From Actinomycetota bacterium (GTDB lineage: Bacteria; Actinomycetota; Thermoleophilia; BMS3ABIN01), in NCBI GenBank assembly GCA_016235065.1, contig JACRMB010000003.1:345943-409942 (forward strand): a stretch of DNA of 64,000 bases. Direction: 5' to 3'. A model generated the notes under the pieces. It did not search any database. It was not told where the DNA came from and saw only the letters and a program-made list of their open reading frames with translations. Position numbers and translations under genes: made by a program. Positions 9,984 to 19,110 of this stretch are shown here, piece after piece (the stretch's first letter is position 1; each line of letters starts with the position of its first letter).

Positions 9984-11465
9984 CTATTCCAAGGCGCCGA
10001 TGCAGTAGCCGCTTCCTTGTGGCCTTGGTTTGCCGTCGAGGTCGTTCAGCGGAGCGCCCTCAGGCGTTCCCGCATCGAGCGCCGGGCTGCCATCCCTCAG
10101 ATGAAAGTCATGGCCTTCAGGGTCGATAAAGAGCGGATCTTGAACCATGTCGCCTATCCCCTGTCCGGTGTCGGCACTCCAGATTCCGCCAAGGATGTCG
10201 GACTGTGCGTAACATTCCAGCGGGGTGAAGTGGGCTTCGATCTCGCAGTCGTCACGGCTGAAGAAGAGGTTATTACTCTCGGTGATATCAACGCCCACCC
10301 CCAGGTAAATTCCGGTTGGACCTCCAACATCCGGGCCGCCATTGAAGGCGAAGATGTTATTGATCAAGGTCAGATGAGCATTCTTCAACTCCTCTTCACC
10401 GGACTCATAGTAGCCGACTGTCATCGAGTAATCCCTGCCCGCGTAGGCAGGGTCCCACATGTTGTAAGCAACCGTATTGTTCACCAGCTCCGTACTCGTA
10501 CCGGAAAATCTGGCCAACTGTAGTGGGGTGCCACCGCAGCCATAGATGACGCTGTTCTCCAGCCGCCCGCCCGCCCAGAGCTTGACACCCATGAGCTGGT
10601 TGTCGCCGATCACTGAGTTCCGGACGAGAATGCCTTCTACCGGTCTCTTGTCCCTGGAATTCAGGTCGATGCCGTCGCCCCCATTGTTGATAGACCGTAC
10701 GCCGTCCAGCAGAATCGGGGAACCCATTTCAACACCCAGGCCGTCGGCGCCGTAGCTTTCGGAACCGACGCCGTTATTCTCGATCCGGACATCCGTAAGT
10801 GTAAGGTTATCGCATGGTCCCGGAGTGCAATCGATGCCGAGCTGGTTATCGTGATAGCTCCCGCCCGCGATGGTGACGTGATCCACCGACCCGAACTCGG
10901 TGGTTCCGCCGGATTCGCCCCAGGTCATCCGCAACCCGTTTTCAGCACCGCTGCAATCAAGGTTATCCAGATCGATGTATGAATTGGACCCGTCCAGGAC
11001 GACACCTGACATTCGGAAGTCGGCAAAGTGCAATCCGTCCAGCTTCAGGTAAGAGACACCTTTCGCCAGGGTAATACCTGTTGTAAGTGTGTGGTCGGAG
11101 CCGTCCAGCACGGCTGTTTCACCCGGGTAGGCAGCTATGGTCAAACTGGCACCGGCCCTCCCACCTTTAGATATCTGTGGAGCCTGGTGATAAACACCGC
11201 CACGAATGTATATAGTGCCACCTTCTCCCGCCGCATCTGCCGCGTGTTCTATAGTCATCCAGGGTGAGTCGATTGCTCCGGTGTTGGAGTCATTACCATC
11301 CGGGGAGACGTAATAAGTTGGCCCTTCTGCTTGTACATTCGCGCCAGTCTGCACGCCTTGCTGTTGATCTTGAGGTGTCTCTTCACCGCAAGCAATCATT
11401 ATCATGGTTAGAAATAAGGAGAATATTACCGGTAGAAATAAAGAAACTGTCAGCCGCTTGAACAT
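9984..11465 (-). CDS. Lipoprotein with right-handed parallel beta-helix
   Basis: 493 residues. The N-terminus has a signal sequence ending in a lipobox (MIMIAC), so the protein is probably lipid-anchored outside the membrane. YYVSPDGNDSNTGAIDSPWMTIEHA is the DUF1565-type opening of secreted beta-helix proteins, followed by many short repeat coils (e.g. VDHVTIAGGSYHDNQLGI, LRNSVIGDNQLMGVKL) and the usual closing DPLFIDPEGHDFHLRDGSPALDAG. These folds often act as polysaccharide lyases, epimerases or adhesins; no catalytic residues can be assigned. The start is the second ATG (11465), because GGGAG is correctly spaced from it and overlaps the first. Confidence 0.85.
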   Translation of the reverse strand: MFKRLTVSLFLPVIFSLFLTMIMIACGEETPQDQQQGVQTGANVQAEGPTYYVSPDGNDSNTGAIDSPWMTIEHAADAAGEGGTIYIRGGVYHQAPQISKGGRAGASLTIAAYPGETAVLDGSDHTLTTGITLAKGVSYLKLDGLHFADFRMSGVVLDGSNSYIDLDNLDCSGAENGLRMTWGESGGTTEFGSVDHVTIAGGSYHDNQLGIDCTPGPCDNLTLTDVRIENNGVGSESYGADGLGVEMGSPILLDGVRSINNGGDGIDLNSRDKRPVEGILVRNSVIGDNQLMGVKLWAGGRLENSVIYGCGGTPLQLARFSGTSTELVNNTVAYNMWDPAYAGRDYSMTVGYYESGEEELKNAHLTLINNIFAFNGGPDVGGPTGIYLGVGVDITESNNLFFSRDDCEIEAHFTPLECYAQSDILGGIWSADTGQGIGDMVQDPLFIDPEGHDFHLRDGSPALDAGTPEGAPLNDLDGKPRPQGSGYCIGALE

Positions 11466-11484
11466 GTGCATCTCCCGCTTGGGA

Positions 11485-11751
11485 TTACATCGCCAAAGCT
11501 TTCATCGCCTCATAAACCAGAAAAGCCGGCCAGACGAATGCCTTGAGTACTCCGAGGACGCCATCCCAAAAACCATCCGCATATTTGATGTAGTAAACAA
11601 CTGCGCCAATGAATCCCAGGAACCAGACTGCTCCGGCTGAACCATTCTGAGTGGCAGTCTTTTTGCCGGATCCGCAAAATCCATCCTCAAACTTTGCCTC
11701 TATCTTTGCCTCAATCTTGTTCTCAAATTCTTTTTCCTGTTCTGTATCCAT
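11485..11751 (-). CDS. Small conserved-looking membrane protein
   Basis: 88 residues from ATG 11751 (AAGG six bases upstream). A charged repetitive N-terminus (EFENKIEAKIEAKFED) is followed by a hydrophobic half (WFLGFIGAVVYYIKYADGFWDGVLGVLKAFVWPAFLVYEAMK) with two helices. No function is recognised. It ends 20 bases before the beta-helix lipoprotein start and could share its transcript. Confidence 0.65.
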   Translation of the reverse strand: MDTEQEKEFENKIEAKIEAKFEDGFCGSGKKTATQNGSAGAVWFLGFIGAVVYYIKYADGFWDGVLGVLKAFVWPAFLVYEAMKALAM

Positions 11752-12015
11752 AACCATCCTTATGTTGATTTTTCTTATTATGCCTGGGCTGGAGAAATAG
11801 TAATCCATGAATTGGCAACTGGATTACCAGAGTCCTTCCTGCTCTTCAGCGAATACCCTTCTATATTGATGCCAACACTCATTGACATGCATATTCAAAG
11901 TTGGGATGTTTTGTCATTTGCCCCCCCGGGAAAGACGAAATGATTTCTTGACTCAAAAATTAATTGTTGTGAGTCGCCAGGCATGACGAGGTGAGAGTCA
12001 AATAGGGCAGACACA

Positions 12016-14409
12016 TTGAATCCAGAGAACAAAACTTCAGGCGCAGGCCAGCCTCCAATAGGCCAACCTCCAATAGGCCAGCCTTCTAAAGGAAAGCCTC
12101 CCGGCTCACAAGCCTCTTTATCGGTGAGGTGGGGGGTCGGGGTTGCCCGTCGCCGGTGGTGGGTGCTCTCTGTCTGGGGAGTGCTGGTAGTCGCGGCGGC
12201 GTTGGCTTATCCTCACCTGATCTCATCTCTGGTCGCCTCGGACTACAGCGTGACCGGCTCTGACTCACAGCAGGTGGCGCAGCTGATCGAGACTGATTTC
12301 GCCGCCGCCGGAGCTGAGCAGGACGTGATCGTATTCAACTCGGATACTTTGACGATTGCTGATGCCGGCTACCTCGCGGTGGTCAATCAGGTATTGGCGA
12401 GCGTAAAGGGCCAGCCTGGGGTCGCCTCGGTGCTTGGGCCGACGGACCCGGGCGCCCAAGGCCAGGTATCCGCGGATGGTCACGCAGCCCTCGCCTCTCT
12501 GGGCCTTTCGGGGAACGACAGGGAGCGCGGCGACCGGGCCAGGAGCCTGCAGGATGTGGTTGCCTCAGCCGCGGGCGACGGACCGGTCGAAGCATATCTG
12601 ACGGGTTACTCACCGGCCGCGAACGACCTGACCGACGTGGAGAACGCGGATGTCGAACGGGCCGAGTCGTTCGGCATTCCGGTGGCGTTCGTGGTGCTTC
12701 TGCTGGCGCTGGGGGCGCTCGTTGCCGCGTTCGTGCCGCTGCTGGTGGCGCTGACCAGTCTGATGGCCACGTTTGGGATTCTATCCGCTCTGACTACGGT
12801 GACGACGTTCGATGCCTTCCTGATCTCGATCGTCACGATGATCGGGGTCGGGGTCGCGATCGACTACTCCCTGTTCGTCTTGAGCCGTTTCCGCGAGGAG
12901 CTGGTACGGGCCGAGGCCGAAGGGCGGCCAGATCCGGTACCGAGTGCGGTGGGCGTCGCGATGACGACCAGCGGCCGGACCATCCTTTTCTCCGGCACGA
13001 TCGTCATGATCTCGCTGTTCTCTCTGTTCGTAGTGAACGCGCCGATCTTTCATGGCATCGCCGAGGGAGCCGTGCTGGTGGTGGCGTGCACACTCGTCAC
13101 CGCCTGGACGATGCTGCCGGCGTTGATGGCGGCGCTCGGCGATCGCGTCAACCGCTGGGCACTGCCCAAGCGTTACCAGCCGGCGGAGCTACAGGATGGC
13201 GGGTCTGAGCAGCACAGCGCCTGGGCCAGGTGGGCTCGCACTGTCCTCGCCCACCCGTGGCTGGCCATTCCGGCGGCAGCCCTTTTGCTCCTGTTCGCGA
13301 CGCCGCTGTTCGGGATCGAGCTGGGTATCGATCTGGGCCTGGCCGCGGTCTCCGACACCCCATCCGGCAAAGCCGAGATCATTCTCACTGACTCATTCAC
13401 GCCTGGCGTTTTGTCCCCCGTACAGATCCTGGCATCTCATGAGGGCGATGGAGCGCTGAGCGCGCAAGACCTCGCCACCATCGACCAGTTCACGACGTCC
13501 GTGTCACAGGATGAGCGGGTAGCGGCTGCCTACTCGATCGCGACGATGCTCAGACAGACTACGGGCGAGGTATCCCCTCAGGCGCTGGCGCTTCTGGAGC
13601 AGGATCCGGCCATGGCGACTCTCCTGGCGCAGACTATCAATACCGGCAGCGGCTCGAACCGCACCATCATCACCGTCATCACCAATGATCCCATCGATTC
13701 CACCACGGCGACAGACCTGGTGCTCGACCTTCGCAACGACACTATCCCCGCGTTTACCGCGGCCGCCGGCCCGCAGATGCTGGTAGGCGGATCGACCGCC
13801 CAGTTTGCTGACCTGTCCGAAGAGACGCTCGCCAAGCTGCCGCTGGTCATGGTGCTGGTGTTGTCGCTGACTTTCATCTACCTGCTGGTGATCTTCCGAT
13901 CCCTGCTGATCCCGCTCAAAGCCGTGCTGATGAACCTGCTCGCCACCGCCGCCTCCGTGGGGCTGGTCGTCTGGGTATTCCAGGGTGGTCACCTCGAGGG
14001 CCTCTTCGGCTTCACCAGCGTGGGATTCATCCAGACCTACCTGCCGATCATGGTCTTCGCGGTGCTTTTCGGCCTCTCGATGGACTACGAGGTGTTCCTG
14101 ATCCGTCGAATGCAGGAGGAATGGCTACTCACCCATAACAACGACGACGCGGTGGTGGCCGGCATCGAACACACCGCGCGGCCGATCATCGCTGCCGCCG
14201 CCATCATGGCAGCCGTGTTCGGCTGCTTTCTCGTCGCCGACGTGCTCGAACTGAAACAGTTCGGGTTCGCGCTGGCGATGGCGGTGGTCCTGGATGCCAC
14301 GGTAGTCCGGCTACTTCTGGTCCCCGCGGTGATGAAGTTCGCGGGTACCGCGAACTGGTGGCTGCCTAAGTTCCTGGAACGGATCCTGCCTCAGATCCGG
14401 ATCGACTGA
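12016..14409 (+). CDS. MMPL/RND-family membrane transporter
   Basis: 797 residues with the RND layout: one N-terminal helix, a large extracytoplasmic loop, a bundle of helices, a second loop and a second bundle. The motifs DYSLFVLSRFREE (about 287-299) and MDYEVFLIRRMQEEW (about 692-706) are the paired MMPL motifs after TM4 and TM10, whose Asp and Tyr relay protons. Members export lipids or other hydrophobic substrates across the actinobacterial envelope. The start is TTG 12016. The N-terminus carries an unusual repeat (GQPPIGQPPIGQPSKGKPPG) before the first helix. The substrate is unknown, and no regulator or lipid-synthesis gene is adjacent. Confidence 0.9.
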   Translation: MNPENKTSGAGQPPIGQPPIGQPSKGKPPGSQASLSVRWGVGVARRRWWVLSVWGVLVVAAALAYPHLISSLVASDYSVTGSDSQQVAQLIETDFAAAGAEQDVIVFNSDTLTIADAGYLAVVNQVLASVKGQPGVASVLGPTDPGAQGQVSADGHAALASLGLSGNDRERGDRARSLQDVVASAAGDGPVEAYLTGYSPAANDLTDVENADVERAESFGIPVAFVVLLLALGALVAAFVPLLVALTSLMATFGILSALTTVTTFDAFLISIVTMIGVGVAIDYSLFVLSRFREELVRAEAEGRPDPVPSAVGVAMTTSGRTILFSGTIVMISLFSLFVVNAPIFHGIAEGAVLVVACTLVTAWTMLPALMAALGDRVNRWALPKRYQPAELQDGGSEQHSAWARWARTVLAHPWLAIPAAALLLLFATPLFGIELGIDLGLAAVSDTPSGKAEIILTDSFTPGVLSPVQILASHEGDGALSAQDLATIDQFTTSVSQDERVAAAYSIATMLRQTTGEVSPQALALLEQDPAMATLLAQTINTGSGSNRTIITVITNDPIDSTTATDLVLDLRNDTIPAFTAAAGPQMLVGGSTAQFADLSEETLAKLPLVMVLVLSLTFIYLLVIFRSLLIPLKAVLMNLLATAASVGLVVWVFQGGHLEGLFGFTSVGFIQTYLPIMVFAVLFGLSMDYEVFLIRRMQEEWLLTHNNDDAVVAGIEHTARPIIAAAAIMAAVFGCFLVADVLELKQFGFALAMAVVLDATVVRLLLVPAVMKFAGTANWWLPKFLERILPQIRID

Positions 14410-14417
14410 TTCCAGGC

Positions 14418-14648
14418 TTATGCCGTGCTGAATGCGGTGGCGGCTTCAGCCTTCTCCTCGTCGCTCTCTTTGACCATACCAAGATGAAGCCAGTAGCTTC
14501 GGCAGACCCGGCAATAACAGCGATACAGGGTGACCGCCAGATCTCTTGAGCGGAGGAGGTCGTCATGGCCGAACTCGATCGGCGACTCGAGAATAGTGCC
14601 GCAATCGCGACAGACGTTGCTGGTTAAGTTTTTTCCTGACTTATCCAT
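14418..14648 (-). CDS. Small zinc-ribbon-like protein
   Basis: 76 residues with two CxxC knuckles (CRDCG near residue 13 and CRVC near 46) spaced as in a treble-clef or zinc-ribbon fold. Convergent with the MMPL gene, eight bases apart. Function unknown. Confidence 0.55.
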   Translation of the reverse strand: MDKSGKNLTSNVCRDCGTILESPIEFGHDDLLRSRDLAVTLYRCYCRVCRSYWLHLGMVKESDEEKAEAATAFSTA

Positions 14649-14888
14649 GTATTAACCTGCGATCATCTTTCGCTTAGCGCCGGGTAGTTCACTCACTCAG
14701 GCGCTGTTTTCCAAGTCAGAACGCTTATACATATTCTTGCTGCCGAGCCCGGCCCCTTCACAGCACTTTTTCGATCGGGCGAACCGAAGGTATCGTCATG
14801 GTCAGCCCGGATATATCGGGTGTGGCAATCCGCAATAAGGGGGAAGACTAAAAATTGGCATAAGAGCTCAATCCGGCAAGGAGCAGCC

Positions 14889-15560
14889 GTGAATAGTAAC
14901 GATACTTCATCCCAAGCTCTGGTATGCATCAACGCTGGTCCGGTGATTCTTGAGGGGAACCTGACCATCCCTGTTGGCGCTGAAGGCGTGGTACTCTTCG
15001 CCCACGGCAGTGGCAGCAGCCGCCACAGTCCCCGCAACCGTTATGTGGCGGAAGTGCTCAACCAGGCGCGGCTGGCTACCCTGCTCATCGATCTGCTCAC
15101 TGCGGATGAAGAGCAATACGATATGCGCACCGCTGAGTTGCGGTTTGACATCCCGTTGCTGGCAGGCCGGCTGACTTTCGCCACCGACTGGTTGCTGGAA
15201 AACGAATCGACCAGTTCCATGAAGATCGGCTATTTCGGAGCCAGCACCGGTGCCGCGGCGGCACTGGTTGCGTCAACCGAGCGGTCTGAAGCTGTGCACG
15301 CCATAGTCTCGCGGGGCGGGCGCCCTGACATGGCCGGTAAGGCGCTGCCTCTGGTGCAGGCGCCGACTCTGCTGATCGTGGGCGGTGACGACACCCAGGT
15401 GATCACGCTAAACGAGACGGCCTACGAGCGGCTGCAGTCGGAAAAGGAGATGAGCATCGTTCCCGGCGCAACCCACCTGTTCTCCGAGCCGGGCACTCTG
15501 GAAGAGGTTTCACGGCTGGCAGCTGAATGGTTCACGCGATATCTACTTCATATAACCTAA
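14889..15560 (+). CDS. Dienelactone-hydrolase-like alpha/beta hydrolase
   Basis: 223 residues. VVLFAHGSGSSRHSPRNRYVAEVL is the oxyanion-side strand and loop. GYFGASTGAAAAL has the nucleophile elbow (GxSxG), GGDDTQV the likely acid and GATHLF the His. This pattern matches the dienelactone-hydrolase-like enzymes often found next to or fused with phosphoribosyltransferases; no such partner is here. Start is GTG 14889 with AAGGAG at 14878-14883, rather than an upstream ATG-less extension. The natural ester substrate is unknown. A clear terminator follows. Confidence 0.8.
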   Translation: MNSNDTSSQALVCINAGPVILEGNLTIPVGAEGVVLFAHGSGSSRHSPRNRYVAEVLNQARLATLLIDLLTADEEQYDMRTAELRFDIPLLAGRLTFATDWLLENESTSSMKIGYFGASTGAAAALVASTERSEAVHAIVSRGGRPDMAGKALPLVQAPTLLIVGGDDTQVITLNETAYERLQSEKEMSIVPGATHLFSEPGTLEEVSRLAAEWFTRYLLHIT

Positions 15561-15600
15561 ACTCGAGCAGTTTAGGTCCAGAAAATGTCTACTTAATGAA

Positions 15601-15626
15601 AAGGCTCCCAATATGGGAGCCTTTTT
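15601..15626 (+). terminator. Rho-independent terminator
   Basis: AAGGCTCCCA, loop ATA, TGGGAGCCTT and a T-run. Confidence 0.9.
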
Positions 15627-15645
15627 AAAGAAATGAATATGAGTA

Positions 15646-15768
15646 TTATTTACCCTTCTTATGCTCCTGCGTTTGAGTTTCAGCAGATTTTGGCTCGTCA
15701 ATTTTAATTACCGCATTTTTCTCTGCGAATTTGATGAGCGCCTCATCCATCGAAATCAGCTGATTCAA
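15646..15768 (-). CDS. 40-residue ORF downstream of the GAF-like gene
   Basis: TTG start with GGGAGGGAG a few bases upstream. The product is short, charged and hydrophilic (MNQLISMDEALIKFAEKNAVI...KKGK). It begins 27 bases after the stop of the 15795-16790 gene and is AT-rich like it, so the two probably form one acquired operon. Function unknown. Confidence 0.45.
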   Translation of the reverse strand: MNQLISMDEALIKFAEKNAVIKIDEPKSAETQTQEHKKGK

Positions 15769-15794
15769 TTTTACTCCCTCCCAGGATTACGGTA

Positions 15795-16790
15795 CTAGTC
15801 AGCTTTTTCTGTTGCCATTTCAAGCATCTGTTCTACGTCACTATACGTTCTTGAATGGCTAGTATACGTCAATCTCTCAATTAGGTACAACGAGAGAAGG
15901 TCAGCCAAAGCATATCCCATGGAAATATCAGTATTTTTGTTGAAGTAATTCTTTTTATGGTTCGCAATGCACAAGAAACCAAATATTGCTCTTGCCCCTT
16001 CTCGGTTATTTAAGCCCCATAGATTTCTATACTCCCAACTCAATTCATTGTTACGTAAAGTCATAGGAATGATGAGTGTAGACTTGTAGCAAGTTTCAGC
16101 GGGCTGTTTATGCATTTTTTCATCAGATCCCTCCATTTCTTTCCAACAATTAACCCACTTCTTGTCTTGTCTACCCGTTATATTGAAAAAGAAGTCTTTG
16201 AGAAAAAATGACCGATATTGTGATGCCCGTTCGTGATTGAGCCTTGCGTTCCTATATCCACCCTCCTTTCGAACTTCTTTTGGAATATTATTGCATAGAT
16301 AATATGAGCCCAACTCATTGGCTTCACTAATACCCACATTGCTTTCTATTGGATGTCTGCTAACCGTAGAGCTTATCCCTTCAAAATCACGGAAAATTTC
16401 GATTATCTCATCATTAAAGCTTACTTTTATACACATGCATGGCCTGAATTTGGAATAACCTGCGAAATATTCATGAATGAATTCAAAATTCCGTTTGGCT
16501 GCACCCCATAAATCCCAGTTAATAAAATCAGTCAGTTTTTCAAAATCTTCCTGCAACTTGGCAATATCGATTTGCGAATGTTCTTGGTTTCTGAGTTGGT
16601 CTTTTATTACTCTATGTTTTTCCCCTGCAACAAATGAATATTGAGCCAAAGCTCCTTGATTAAAACACACTGTTTTTCTAACAAGTTCAAGGCGTTCTAT
16701 TAACTTCCTCTTTTTCTTGCTTGGAATAAAGGGCAGCAGGTTTATGACCGGCCCAATGGTAAATTTGAAGATTGTGGAGCCGAGTTCCAT
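15795..16790 (-). CDS. AT-rich protein with a GAF-like C-terminal half
   Basis: 331 residues, not recognised as a named family. The last 100 residues (STLIIPMTLRNN ... REGARAIFGFLCIANHKKNYFNKNTDISMGYALADLLSLYLIERL) read like the end of a GAF domain: a strand ending in IPM, a strand GFLCIAN, then a closing helix. The N-terminus has a short hydrophobic stretch, then basic and helical residues. The start is very well supported (GAAAGGAGGAG before the ATG). Much lower GC than its flanks, so probably transferred. Confidence 0.6.
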   Translation of the reverse strand: MELGSTIFKFTIGPVINLLPFIPSKKKRKLIERLELVRKTVCFNQGALAQYSFVAGEKHRVIKDQLRNQEHSQIDIAKLQEDFEKLTDFINWDLWGAAKRNFEFIHEYFAGYSKFRPCMCIKVSFNDEIIEIFRDFEGISSTVSRHPIESNVGISEANELGSYYLCNNIPKEVRKEGGYRNARLNHERASQYRSFFLKDFFFNITGRQDKKWVNCWKEMEGSDEKMHKQPAETCYKSTLIIPMTLRNNELSWEYRNLWGLNNREGARAIFGFLCIANHKKNYFNKNTDISMGYALADLLSLYLIERLTYTSHSRTYSDVEQMLEMATEKAD

Positions 16791-16973
16791 CGTCTCCTCC
16801 TTTCAAGAAATAATCACAACAATAAGGGAAAAAGAATTTGAGAAATTTAACTATTAAAGATATATAAAGTCAATACCTAAAAAAAACAGGTAGTAAATAA
16901 GATATTAACGCTTTATTAAACCTAAATCAGCCAAGACCTAGAGGATGACTGAAGTGAAAGTGTAGGTTCCCAC

Positions 16974-17010
16974 CGTAAGTTTTCGCGACCGGGCTCGTCA
17001 TATGAACATC
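16974..17010 (+). promoter_or_regulatory. Conserved upstream motif, copy 1
   Basis: CGTAAGTTTT, 13 bases, GTCATATGAACATC. The same two blocks with identical spacing occur at 19015-19051 before the intact paralogue. A promoter (GTTT...CATATG-like) or operator is likely. Confidence 0.5.
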
Positions 17011-17068
17011 AGAAAAGGAATCGGCGGCACCAAGGCACCGGTTCCAATCCCCAGGGAGGCTGGTTTCG

Positions 17069-17206
17069 ATCAAGGCATCTTTCCGGACAAGCGTTATTTT
17101 GAGGGCCAGCATCATGATGGCGGCGGTTTTCGTAATCCTGGCACTGTCGGCCGGAAGCGCCCTGGCAGCACCGGGAGATTACTATTACCCAGGCAACGGA
17201 CCGTAG
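17069..17206 (+). pseudogene. Truncated copy of the LPNTG secreted protein
   Basis: Shares upstream region, ribosome-binding site (GGGAGG) and signal peptide (SAGSALAAPGDYYYPG) with the gene at 19111, but the start codon position is ATC instead of ATG. A TAG follows soon after the signal-peptide cleavage region, leaving 45 codons and no anchor. The convergent MFS gene ends 30 bases on. It is probably a decayed duplicate; translation from ATC cannot be excluded. Confidence 0.7.
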
Positions 17207-17236
17207 ATGGACGTTGACACTTGGCGGCGCGGTGAC

Positions 17237-18919
17237 TTACAGCTCGGGCTCATCCCGCGGCTCCGCATAGGCCATCTCGGCTTCCAGCTCCACGCCGGCT
17301 TCCTGCAGCGGCGGGCGCTTCCGGGCCCGGTGCAGGTCGATGACCGGCAGGAAGAAGGTGGCGACGAGCGCGGCTACCACTACGAAGACGCCTAGCATAT
17401 ATACATTGGCGATGGATACGGCGAGCGCTTCCTTGAGCGTCTGGATGAAAACCAGATAATACTGCTGCAACTGAGTCTGCTGTGCCGCCGGCACCTGTCC
17501 GATAAGCCCAGCCATCCGCTGCTGGCCGCTCACAGACAGGAAGCCCTGCAGGGTGTTGATGTCGATTCCGGAGATCGCGGCAGCGGGGTTCATCCTGTTG
17601 ATCGTCTGCACGAACGGGTCCGAGTCCAGATCCGTGAGCCGTTCGGCCAGGGCGTTGTTCATGACGCTGCCCATGATCGCCACGCCCACGGTGCTGCCGA
17701 TGCTGCGGAACAGCTGCAGAGCGGCGGTTGCCACACCCAGACTGCTGCGGTCGACGGCACTCTGCACGACGATGGTATAGATCGGGAACGAGACACCGAT
17801 GCCGAGCCCCAGCACGACCATGTCGCGCACCAGCTCCAGCTTGGTCGTATCCACCGACAGCGTCGAGAATAGGTACATGCCGAAGACGGCGATGGCCAGG
17901 CCGATGATGGACGACACCTTGTACTTGCCGGTGCGGCTGATGATCTGGCCGACGATGGCGCTGGAGATGATGATGCCGACGCTGAGCGGCGCCAGAACCA
18001 GCCCTGAGTTCGTTGCGGAAAAGCCGACCACGCTCTGGGCGTAGAGTGGCACGAAGGCGATGGCCCCGAACATCCCGAACGAGGTCAGGAAGGTTACGAT
18101 TACCGAGACGTTGACCCCCCGGTTCCTGAACAGCTCCAGCGGCAGCACCGGATCGGCCGCCCGGCTCTCGGCCAGTGCGAAAATCGCCAGCAGCACGGCC
18201 GTGGCCGTGAACAGTCCGATTATCTCGGTCGAGCCCCAGGCATACTGGCTGCCACCCCAGACGAACGCCAGCAGCAGGGTGACCAGCGCCGCCCCCAGGG
18301 TAGCCGCTCCCAGGTAGTCGATGGGATGCCGGTCGGCTTCAGGCTTGATCTTCGGCAGGGCCAGCATCAATACCGTCAACGCCAGGATGCCGAAAGGCAC
18401 GTTTATATAGAAGATCCAGCGCCAGGTGAAACTGTCGGTCAGCCAGCCGCCGACCAGGGGGCCGATAACGCTGGCGATGCCGAAGACGCCGCCGATCAGC
18501 CCCTGCCAGCGTCCGCGCTCGGCGGGGGTGAAGAGATCGCCGATGACGGCGATGGCGTTGACCATGATCGCGCCGGCGCCGATCCCCTGGAAGGCCCGGA
18601 AGAGGATGAGCTGGGTCATCGACTGCGACTGGCCGCTCATCATCGAGCCGGCCATGAAGATGACGATGCCGATCACGAAGAATATCCGGCGACCGTAGAT
18701 ATCCGAAAGCTTGCCGTAGATGGGGATGGTGACCGTCGAGGCCAGCATGTAGGCGGAGAAGACCCAGCTTAGATGCTCCAGCCCCTGGAATTCCTGCACG
18801 ATCTGGGGCATGGCCGTGGCGACGATGGTCTGGTCGAGAGCCGCCAGGAAGATCGCCAGCATCACGCCGATCATGGCGATGACCTTTGATTTATGGTGTG
18901 TGTCGGGTCCCGTATCCAT
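17237..18919 (-). CDS. DHA2-family multidrug efflux MFS transporter (EmrB/QacA-like)
   Basis: 560 residues with about 14 hydrophobic segments. LDQTIVATAMPQIVQEF is the motif D1 hallmark of 14-helix drug:H+ antiporters. YGKLSDIYGRRIFFVIGI is motif A between TM2 and TM3, and IGPLVGGWLTD is motif C of antiporters. The start is ATG 18919; the frame continues 67 codons upstream without fitting the family. The ribosome-binding site is weak. It is sandwiched between the two copies of the secreted-protein gene, pointing to insertion into, or duplication around, that locus. Substrate unknown. Confidence 0.9.
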   Translation of the reverse strand: MDTGPDTHHKSKVIAMIGVMLAIFLAALDQTIVATAMPQIVQEFQGLEHLSWVFSAYMLASTVTIPIYGKLSDIYGRRIFFVIGIVIFMAGSMMSGQSQSMTQLILFRAFQGIGAGAIMVNAIAVIGDLFTPAERGRWQGLIGGVFGIASVIGPLVGGWLTDSFTWRWIFYINVPFGILALTVLMLALPKIKPEADRHPIDYLGAATLGAALVTLLLAFVWGGSQYAWGSTEIIGLFTATAVLLAIFALAESRAADPVLPLELFRNRGVNVSVIVTFLTSFGMFGAIAFVPLYAQSVVGFSATNSGLVLAPLSVGIIISSAIVGQIISRTGKYKVSSIIGLAIAVFGMYLFSTLSVDTTKLELVRDMVVLGLGIGVSFPIYTIVVQSAVDRSSLGVATAALQLFRSIGSTVGVAIMGSVMNNALAERLTDLDSDPFVQTINRMNPAAAISGIDINTLQGFLSVSGQQRMAGLIGQVPAAQQTQLQQYYLVFIQTLKEALAVSIANVYMLGVFVVVAALVATFFLPVIDLHRARKRPPLQEAGVELEAEMAYAEPRDEPEL

Positions 18920-19014
18920 GTTTGTCACGTCTTGTATCAAACTCCGATCGATCTTAAGTAAAGCAATCTGAGCAGTATACTTTTTAGGCTGGTATTTCGC
19001 CAGATTCATAGCAG

Positions 19015-19051
19015 CGTAAGTTTTATGGCCCGCCGCCGTCATATGAACATC
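19015..19051 (+). promoter_or_regulatory. Conserved upstream motif, copy 2
   Basis: CGTAAGTTTT, 13 bases, GTCATATGAACATC, upstream of the intact LPNTG gene. The intervening 13 bases differ from copy 1, so the two blocks themselves appear to be conserved. Confidence 0.5.
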
Positions 19052-19110
19052 CAGAAAACGGAGCCGGCTAAGTCGATTCCCCGGTTCCATCCCCAAGGAG
19101 GCTGATCTCG

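Noticed and set aside
16974-17068. c-di-GMP or c-di-AMP riboswitch before the LPxTG copies
   Set aside because: None of the conserved riboswitch core words was found; the shared blocks fit a promoter or protein site better.
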